A DNA stretch of 64,000 nucleotides from contig JAHCVI010000001.1 in assembly GCA_019096155.1 (NCBI GenBank), positions 806,001 to 870,000 of the forward strand. Reading direction: 5' to 3'. Both the position numbers and the translations under genes were made by a program. This DNA comes from Staphylotrichum longicolle. Its lineage: Eukaryota; Ascomycota; Sordariomycetes; Sordariales; Chaetomiaceae. The notes under the pieces were generated by a model. It did not search any database. It had not been told where the DNA came from and worked only from the letters and a program-made list of their open reading frames with translations. This document shows, one piece after another, positions 56,594 to 64,000 of the stretch (position 1 is its first letter; each line of letters opens with the position of its first letter).

Positions 56594-59500
56594 TCATTGC
56601 GCCTTGGGATCCTGCGGCAGCGGGGGCTGCTGCGCCGGCGACGGCGCATTCGCATTCGCAGTCGCCGTGGGCCTCTCGTCCTCGGCGCGCTTCAGATCCA
56701 GGCTCTTCCCGCGGGACGACGACAGGAGGCTCGACCCCAGCGATATCGACCGCTCGCCCGGCGGCGACTTGTTGCGCCGCTGCTCCACGTTCTCCTTGTG
56801 TTCGCGATATTTGTTCTTGATCCAGTTCGAAATCTTCTTGGAGTCGTCCTTGTCCTTGCTCTCCTTGCTCGACACCTCTACCAGGGGCGCAGCCGCGGCG
56901 TCCGTGTTGATGGTCGTGCGGTCCGATGTGTCGCCGCCGGTGGTGCTCGGGCCGAGCCTGCTGGAGCTGTTGAGAGAGGTGCCGCTGGCGCTCGCCGTTG
57001 CGTTGGACCCGATGACGGGGCGCGGCGAGGCCAGAGGCGGGAAGGGCGGCGGTGAGACTTCCTCCTTCTTCCGCGACAGGCGCCATCGCCGCTTCTTCTC
57101 CTTCTCGCTGGGCGTATCGGGTATCGCCGCCTCGGCGGGAGCAGGGGCAAGCTCGTCCACCTGGTCGAGATCGGAGCCTTCGTTGAACGAGCTGTGTAGC
57201 GAGGTGGGCGGAGACTTCTTGGATCGCAGGGGCGTCTGGGCACTACTGGGGTGGAGGGTATCGGCGTGGGTACTGCTGGGATGCGCGTTCTCGGCGTGGG
57301 CGCTACTGGGATGCAGAGCCTCGGCGGGCGCGCTACCGGCGTGCCGAGCATCAGTGTGAGTGCTGTTGACGGGAGCGGGACTGTGGCTGTGGTTGGTATC
57401 GGGATTGGCGCTGCTTGGCTCGACATTGGCGGGTATGATACTCCCCTGACCGGCGTGGCTAGGATCGGCGTTGCTGGGCTGAGTCTGCGATGGTCGAGGT
57501 GTCAATTCCGAGGTTGATTCAGCCGGCTGCGGCGCCACCACGTTCCCCCCGACGCCTGCAGAATGAGATGCAGATGGGATCGCTTCCAGTGGGTTCATCA
57601 CCTCGACGCTGGGAGAAGCTGCTGCCGAGTGTGGCAGCGAGGCCGTTGAGCTGTGGGCGCTTGGGTTGGCGCTGCCTGGCAGGCGCTTCTTCCTCAACTT
57701 ATTAGGCTGGCGCCCGTCACTCTCACTCGATGCTATCCTCTGGAAGAGGATGGGCAGTTTCCGTTCCTTGGACGGGGTGGTGACTTCCGGGGTCGGCGGC
57801 TCAAGCAGTCCCTCCTGGTTCCTCGCACCGGGTATGGTCAGACCAGGTTGCAAGCTGGACGGGGCTGTTGAGCCCGAATTGGACGGTGCCGGTTCCGCCG
57901 GAGGAGTGGCGACTTCCTCTATAACAGCAGGCGGGGACGCGTGTGTGGGGGTCGGTGGTGCGACGGGCGTCAGAGGCGCCAGGTGGGCATCGTTCCGAGA
58001 GGCAAACCTCCCCGACTGCAGAGCCGGCGACTTCTTCGAGGGCAGCGTGTTGCTCCGAGCCAGTCCGCTTGTCGGGGTCGAGGTCAGCGCCGGGCTGGCA
58101 GGGCTGGGGCACCCGTTCGAGTGGAAGGACCGCCTCGATGACGTCGACTTATTCCTCCGGATCGAGCCATCCTTGGCGACATTCTCGGCGCCGGCGCTTG
58201 CGGTTGATGGTGACCGGACGATGGTAGTCTTGGGGCTTGGTGTCGACGGCGGTTTCGCCACTGGTGTGCCTTTCTGCACCTCGGCCACAGTCTTCTCATC
58301 CGCCGCCGTGCCTTGCATTCCAATGAGGAAGTGGTCCTGGTTCTCGATGAGGAAGATGATCACGCATTGATTCAGTCGATACTCCTCGGGCGCCATGGCG
58401 TGGTTGGGATGGGAGAGCATGCCGGGTTGGAAGATAGCGGCCAGATTCTGCGACGTCATGCGGTTCTGATCCGACTTGGCCGCAAACACCGCGAGCAGGT
58501 CAAGAATGTACAGCAGCAGCTGGCGGTTCAGCGGGGGCAGCTCCGTGATGAGCTGCTGGTACCTCACGATGGCGGCGTCCATGTCGAAGTTCTCGACGAA
58601 CTGGGGCCCCTCGGCATCGCCGGTGCCGGGCTTCGTGGCCCCCCGTAGTGGTTCCCGGAACTTCTCATAGAGATCCAGCGGTACGACCGGCTCGGGGAGG
58701 TCGTTGAGATAACGGCGGAGAACGTTGGCGGCGTCGTGGACCGTGTACCCATCCCAGACGAGCCCTTTGCCGTACCGGTCGGGGGAGTCGAAGATGTTCT
58801 TGAGCTCCTTTATACGCTTCTCCGACCCGCTAAGACGGAAGATCCCCTCCACCTCGGTCGCTTCGCAATGCGTCAGTAACGGATCGGGGGCGGCGCGAAG
58901 ACGTGGAAACGGGGGGTGAATGGTCTACGCACCCCTCTCTTTTAGGAACACTCCGCATTTCGCGACCACGATCGGGACGTAGCCGTATATGTAGCTCTTG
59001 CCATCCTCGTCGACGAGCGAGATGGCAACATTGGCGTATGTGATGCTCTGGCGCAGGGGGACACCAAAGATTCCTTGCGGGCGAGGCTCTGCGACAGTTA
59101 GTTTGGGTTTAGACATGTGTGATTTCGGACGGAGTGCGCGAGGGGGGGCCCCGAATCGCCATGTCATGATGCGGGCGACAGCGCTCAACTTGGGCGTTCC
59201 AGGCGGCGCTGCTGGTAGCGGCAGGCTCATGCTTGCACTTGCTTGATGAGCCGCCAGCTTTTCCTCGTCGGACATGATGTTCCGAAGGGGCGCCAAGGCA
59301 GGAGGGATGTCGCTGAAAGAGCCATTCATGTCCTCGGCGAAAACCGTGGCCCTCTTTCGCAGCTTTGTTCTTGTACGGGGCAAAGTAGATGGGACTGCTG
59401 TACCGTGTGATTCCTGATGCTTTGAAGGGAGCTTGAAGCCTTTCCACCACGACTTCAAATCGCGCTTGCTGGGGGGAGAGACCGCAGCTTGTGCCTGGGG

Positions 59501-59659
59501 AGTAACGGGTGTGGTGGGGGGGTATGGAGCGTTCGCTTTCTGTTGCTGTTGATGCTGGTGCTGGTGCTGGTGCTGTTGTTGTTGTTGTTGGTGCTGGTGC
59601 TGCTGGTGCTGCTGCGAGGCAGCCTGATGGGGTGTCGGCGGCGGTGCGGCGGACGTCAT
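56594..59659 (-). CDS. Rho GTPase-activating protein, Sac7/Bag7 type
   Basis: Exons 59659-58933 and 58860-56594, 72-nt intron; 997 aa. The N-terminus is Gln/His-rich from a CAG/CAC repeat, then DLKSWWKGFKLPSK, the conserved patch of fungal Sac7-like RhoGAPs. The RhoGAP domain starts near residue 205 (IFGVPLRQSITYANVAIS) and has YIYGYVPIVVAKCGVFLKE, the catalytic arginine in GIFRLSGSEKRI (Arg ~251), and LNDLPEPVVPLDLYEKF, NRQLLLYILDLLAVFA, NRMTSQNLAAIFQPGML. A ~570-residue Ser/Pro-rich tail follows, containing imperfect HPSSAH/ADTLHPSS repeats and KKRRWRLSRKKEE. Sac7-type GAPs turn off Rho1 in cell-wall integrity and actin control at hyphal tips. The frame is intact. Confidence 0.9.
59541..59615 (+). 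repeat. CAG/CAC triplet repeat coding a Gln/His tract
   Basis: In the plus-strand view a GTT/GCT/GGT triplet run; it codes the HQQQQQQHQHQHQHQQQQ stretch of the RhoGAP. Confidence 0.9.
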
Positions 59660-62555
59660 GGCTGCGACGGCGCGACGGCGGGCGACTGACGGGATGCCAC
59701 TGCGCTGGGCAGTGTGGTGTGTTTCGGCGTCGCCAGGTTCAAGGATTCAAGATCGGCTCGAGCTGCTGCATAAACGGATGCGAGAGAATGGAGCGCGGGC
59801 AGGGGAAAGCACGTGGGAATCCCCCGAGAGATATGCGCTGTGTGCAGGTGGGAGATGATTGACGTTCTGCGACGCGATGCAGTGCCGTGAGTACCTGGTC
59901 AGGTAGGGCCGCTTTCTTGGCTGCAAGCGCTGTGGTCGATCGCGGAGCGGTGTTGGAAGGCCTGGGTTTGTTTGTTTCGGGCGAAGATCGAGGCAAGAAA
60001 AAAGGACGCTCGTTCGCTCGCTGGTGCTGGAACACACGGGACAGCTCTCTTTCGTCGGCGGCGTTGTGACAAGACCGCGTCGTGTTTGGCGGTTGCGGGT
60101 TGGATTTAAACGAGACCGCTGCAGTGTGTGACGGCAGGGAGGGAGGACGGCGGGCTTGCTTTTCAAAAACACCTGGGGACTTTGACTGGGGCAGACGGCA
60201 GCTGGCAGGGGGGTGCCCACGACAGCGAGTTGCTTTCCCACGATGTCTTACTGTGTGAGATGTTCTATCGCACTGTTTAGAGAGGGGTCGAATCCGATGA
60301 TCCAGGTGTTCGAGACGACAGTTGCGCACTGTATCGATTACCAAACAGAGTTCAAGCAGCTTGTTCTCCAAGTCACCAAACCGCCCGCCTGCTTCGCGTT
60401 TGGCCCCAGCATTTGGCCCCTTGAGTGCGAAGGTGTCCTGGGAAGCGGAGTGGCTGCCAAGACAGTTCCACTCTCAACATTCTCGGGCAATGATCCGAGT
60501 CCGCAGTCCAGCATGATGCTCGAGTCATCCATTTGGCGTTGCGAAGAGTGGCCGCCCAACCACTGTGCCCTTCCCGACACTCGACCCGGTGCTATAGTCG
60601 ACAGAGGAAATATATATGATCCTCACCGCAGATCGCGGCATACGACCCTCCCGGCCAGGATTCAGGCCTTTTCAGGGACCACCACCTGCTCTGTGTTTTC
60701 TGTGTTCTCTGAAGCCGAGGAGCGGCAGATAAGGCTGGCAACAACACGGAGGGGCGCTCGTATGAATAACGGGCTTTGGTTAAGTGTTGCCACCTTCACC
60801 ATTCTTTGCCCCGGTTCTGGGGACTTGAGTCTGTGTAAGCTCCCAAACCGCTGCTAGGCAACCACTATAGTCTTTCCTTGTGGTTGATGCTCAATCGTTT
60901 CTCTCTTGAAAGTTCGAGGCGGGAGGTCAACTCAAGCTCCACAGTGGGGTCCATGGGACATGCTCTGGACCGAGGAGCTCTTGTGTCTGTTCTCGACGCC
61001 GTTGCTCCTGTGCGCTCAAACTCAAAATGGGCACGATCATCCAACTCGATGCTCGTTCGTCCTGTGAGCGTGCCGCGGGTGCATGCCAGACCCAAAAACG
61101 GGCGGCTAAGCGCTGTTGCCGCCTGCAGGAGCAGCAGCATATGACGTATGCAGGGTTCTGTCGTGCGGGCATGTCCCTGGTGTTTTTGTCCAACGGCTGC
61201 TGCCGCCGTGCATCTGGGGAGCATTGGCTTCTGCCATCTGCCATCTGCCAGATTTGGGATTGGGGTCTGCCTCAGTTCCCTGCATGCTGTTTAGTTGCGT
61301 GGCCCTGTCTTGTGATTTGCAGAGCCTGCCTTTCGTGCTGGCGACGGTTGGTACCAAATTTAGAATTTCAAGGTGCCGTTGTTGCTGTTGGCAGGTTGTG
61401 TGGTCTGGGACACAGAGAGCGAGCCGGGGTTTCGTCTTCCAAGCACACTTGGACCCGCACACAGGCCGTCGTCATCCCTCCATTCCAGGACGGGAAGTCA
61501 AGGCGACGCTGCAGGTGGCAGTTTTCTGCCTCATCTGCTACACAATCTGTAATGTGTGAATAAGCTTCACGAGAAGCTTGCCACTGATCGTCGACCCGGG
61601 ATCGCTCACTCTGTGGGGTTCCACAACCAAGGAGCGCGGCCTTTCAAAAGGCCAGGACGCCAGATGGTCGAAACGGCCAGTGGGTCGCGCTCCAGGTTCT
61701 GGAAGGTTTGATTTGCAGGTGGCTAGCCTCTCTCGCCTTGTTCTCAGCGTGCGAGGCCCGGCAGTCATGTGCGTGCGCTTTTCTGTCTTTGGTTCAAACC
61801 CCCCTACTTGCCTTGCTGCCTGTGCGATATGAGTGGCTCTTCCTCTCAGGAGAATCTCCAGCTCCCATCCAGGAATGTATCTCTCAGCTCTGTTTCATTT
61901 TCAGCCTCAGGACGAGGTGAATCAGGTCTGATGCTGACACGAGATCTTGGAGGACGTCATAGGCTGGTGACACACCGCAATCCATTGACAGCGTGCTGTT
62001 TCCAAGGAAAGGGGTGTTGGCATGCAGCAGTCCTGCAGCAGCGAGCATAGCTTGATAAAAGTTCGGATGAGTGTACGGAATAAACCTAGTGCGCTTTTGA
62101 AGATAGACCCTGCATACCGCATCCACAAGACACTACCGAGCAGAGGTGGTCACTCGCGTTTGTGAAAGTTGATATGGTAGAAATGATTCAGACTGCATTC
62201 CGCACTCAAGGCCTGTGATTCTTATGATGGTCTTTGGTCGAACATGGGTCGAAGACCGGTGCACATGGACTGAGTACCTGAAGTCTCCGGTTCTTGGCGG
62301 GCGTTGTGTGCACAGCTCGCGGTCATCAACAGAGCTCGGCAAAAGCTGGGCCACAGCAGACAGACGCACGGACCATCCTCATTGACCGCCAAGCGTGAAA
62401 ATTGTTATCGCGATAGCCGCACGCATCGAGCAACCATACAACATCATCGCCTGGAATTGGTTGAACAGCCATTGCAGAAACACAGCACTCCCACCCAAGC
62501 CAATTTCCACCATCAACATCACCACACCACCACCACCACCACCACAATCAACATA
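59660..62555. other. 2.9 kb divergent intergenic region
   Basis: Between RhoGAP (-) and TIM9 (+). Frames of up to ~214 codons exist on both strands but none shows a motif. A CAC triplet run at about 62527-62545 is in the TIM9 leader. Confidence 0.5.
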
Positions 62556-63067
62556 ATGGACGCCGGGTAAAACCCCTCAGTCAATACCACAACCATTTCC
62601 AAACATGCCCAAGCAAGCTAACACCCTTCCTCCGTCCCAGTCTCACAGCAGCCGAGTCGCGCGAGCTCGAGGCCCGCCTGCAGAAGCGCCAGGTCAAGGA
62701 CTTTATGAACGTACGCTTCCCCCCCTATCTCGCTCCCTCCCCCGCCTGCCCCTCCCAATCCACACCCCTTCTCTTCCACTCCTTCCCCAACTCTACGCCC
62801 CCCCTCCCCCATCAACCCCAGCCCCTACTCAGGCTTTGCTACCGGACCCCAAACTGACCCAACCCCCTCCTCGCACAGTCCTTCGGCGCCCTCGTCGACG
62901 GCTGCTTCAACGCCTGCGTCGACGACTTCACGTCCAAGGCCCTCTCGGGCCGCGAGACGGGCTGCATCAGCCGGTGCGTGACCAAGTCCACGACCCAGAC
63001 CCGCCTGGGCGAGCGCTTCGCCGAGCTCAACGCCGCCATGACCGCCGAGCAGCAGCAGAAGCGGTAA
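62556..63067 (+). CDS. tim9: Mitochondrial inner membrane translocase subunit TIM9
   Basis: Exons 62556-62566, 62641-62710 and 62879-63067; 89 aa, the usual small-TIM length. The first exon codes only MDA plus two bases. The twin CX3C motifs are CFNAC (Cys 36, 40) and CISRC (Cys 56, 60), 15 residues apart as in the family, and the start GLTAAESRELEARLQKRQ and the end AELNAAMTAEQQ match Tim9. With Tim10 it forms the intermembrane-space chaperone hexamer that carries carrier proteins to TIM22; it is imported and oxidised by the Mia40 route, so it needs no presequence. The GTAAAA donor after GG and the CCCAG acceptor keep Gly4. Confidence 0.93.
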
Positions 63068-63697
63068 ATTCTGGTCTGTCTGGGGAACCCAGCCGAGGGG
63101 GGGAGGGTTGGAAACAGAAAGGGTATAGATGATGGTGGTTGAGAAGGGGGTGGGGGAATAAACCGGGTGGGGTGGACTCTCGACTCAACGACACGAAAAA
63201 CACAACAAATTACAAGAAGCACGGGATTGTCGGCCGACTCATTGTACATTACATGACGCATTGGCGTGCGTGCGGAGTACGCGGGAGATTTAGCGGGATG
63301 AAATCAGGATAGACAGGCTCGGGTGGGTAGGGGGCAATTGGCTTGGTGCCGGTTGTTCTGTGTAATGATATGGGGTTCATCAATCTACGATCCGGGCAGC
63401 TCTACGGGGTCGGGGCCGGGGTGGTGTTTCCACGTCCTTGTATCTGATCGACCAGCATCAACACGTATACAACTCTCATCTAGGGCCAACATGCCCGAGA
63501 GGGTGACACCAAGTACTTGCGCGAGGCATCAAAGACGGAGAAAACAACTCCTTTTGGTCGCCCATAACAACAGAAATAAAATACGGGATACGGCCAAATC
63601 CCATAGACAAATCCCACCGACTTAGCACCAACAGCACCCCCTTGCCCCACCCACCTCCACAACCCATAAACCTACAAATCCACCTACTTTAGTGACA
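63068..63697. other. Convergent 3' intergenic region
   Basis: 3' flanks of TIM9 and the unidentified minus-strand gene. Nothing else seen. Confidence 0.55.
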
Positions 63698-64000
63698 TCA
63701 CTCCCCTTCCTCCGCCAACACATCCCTCACGCCCTCCAACAACCCCACCGCCTTCTCCTCCAGCCTCGTCTCGCACCCGCTCCCCTCAGCGGCCTTCGTG
63801 CCCCTCCACTCCACCTCCCGCGGCCCCAGCGGCAGCAGCCTCTCCCGCAGCACCTTGCGGCTCGCCAGCCAAAACTCGACATTCTCCAGCACCGCGCCCG
63901 CGTCCCAGCCGACAACCTCGGGTATGTCGCGGCTGTTGTTGACCCGCAGCGCGGCCAGCACCCGCGTCAGCAGCGCGAGGGAGTGCACCTCGCCGACCGC
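63698..64000 (-). CDS. C-terminal part of an unidentified protein (5' end outside window)
   Basis: The frame is open from the window edge to the stop at 63698 (about 100 residues). The visible part has EVHSLALLTRVLAALRVNN and SRDIPEVVGWDAG, then ENVEFWLASRKVLRERLLP and a Glu-rich helix (EEKAVGLLEGVRDVLAEEGE). It is helical and GC3-rich like real genes here. I do not recognise the family. The ATG/GTG at 63988 is not taken as the start because the frame continues past it. Confidence 0.5.
   Translation of the reverse strand, partial: AVGEVHSLALLTRVLAALRVNNSRDIPEVVGWDAGAVLENVEFWLASRKVLRERLLPLGPREVEWRGTKAAEGSGCETRLEEKAVGLLEGVRDVLAEEGE

Overview
The window is nuclear DNA of a filamentous ascomycete. 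Genes are dense, on both strands, and mostly carry short spliceosomal introns (about 46-130 nt, with GTNNGT-like donors, CTAAC/CTGAC-type branch sites and YAG acceptors). Coding sequence is strongly G/C-biased at third positions. The gene set fits a Sordariomycete, probably Sordariales/Chaetomiaceae-like: filamentous-type coronin, ATG1, an NRD1-like RNA-binding protein, DUF3176, DUF7137 and DUF7730 families, and a Dal5-type transporter. The placement is inference from protein resemblance; no search was run.

Layout. 1-24.6 kb is a housekeeping block: the 3' part of SWD2/WDR82 (+), SRP9/21 (+), ribonucleotide reductase small subunit (-), a DUF4112 protein (-), the decapping enzyme DCP2 (+), a short-chain dehydrogenase (+), an NRD1/Msa2-like RNA-binding protein (-), a secreted or anchored DUF7137 protein (+), a CDK10/11-type kinase (-), an intron-containing tRNA-Val(CAC) (-) and coronin (+). 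24.8-29.7 kb holds the GPI mannosyltransferase GPI10 (-) and, divergently, ornithine aminotransferase (+). 30-38 kb looks accessory: a DUF7730-like protein, a small membrane protein, a small Cys-rich secreted protein and an HExxH protein (all -), with a hypothetical gene (+) facing away. 38-51.3 kb has a 4.5 kb region without a gene, then ATG1, a zeta-toxin-domain P-loop protein and a DUF3176 membrane protein (all +). 51.5-63 kb has an MFS transporter (-), a Sac7-type RhoGAP (-), TIM9 (+) and the end of an unidentified gene (-).

There is no biosynthetic cluster, transposon, CRISPR array or rRNA. Genes group loosely by housekeeping role (mRNA decay/processing, dNTP supply, secretory pathway, actin/Rho, autophagy, mitochondrial import) and do not form one pathway.

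The main oddities are: (1) single-base frame breaks in five genes between 25 and 48 kb (gpi10, the DUF7730 gene, the Cys-rich gene, atg1, the zeta gene), several in C or G runs, while about 20 kb of other coding sequence is uninterrupted; this looks like local sequence error but could be real decay in some genes; (2) three ACGCGT (MCB-type) motifs inside the two introns of the RNR small-subunit gene; (3) a 10-nt microexon in the NRD1-like gene; (4) long homopolymers (G20, T33) just inside 5' splice sites of two introns, one of which is in frame if retained.
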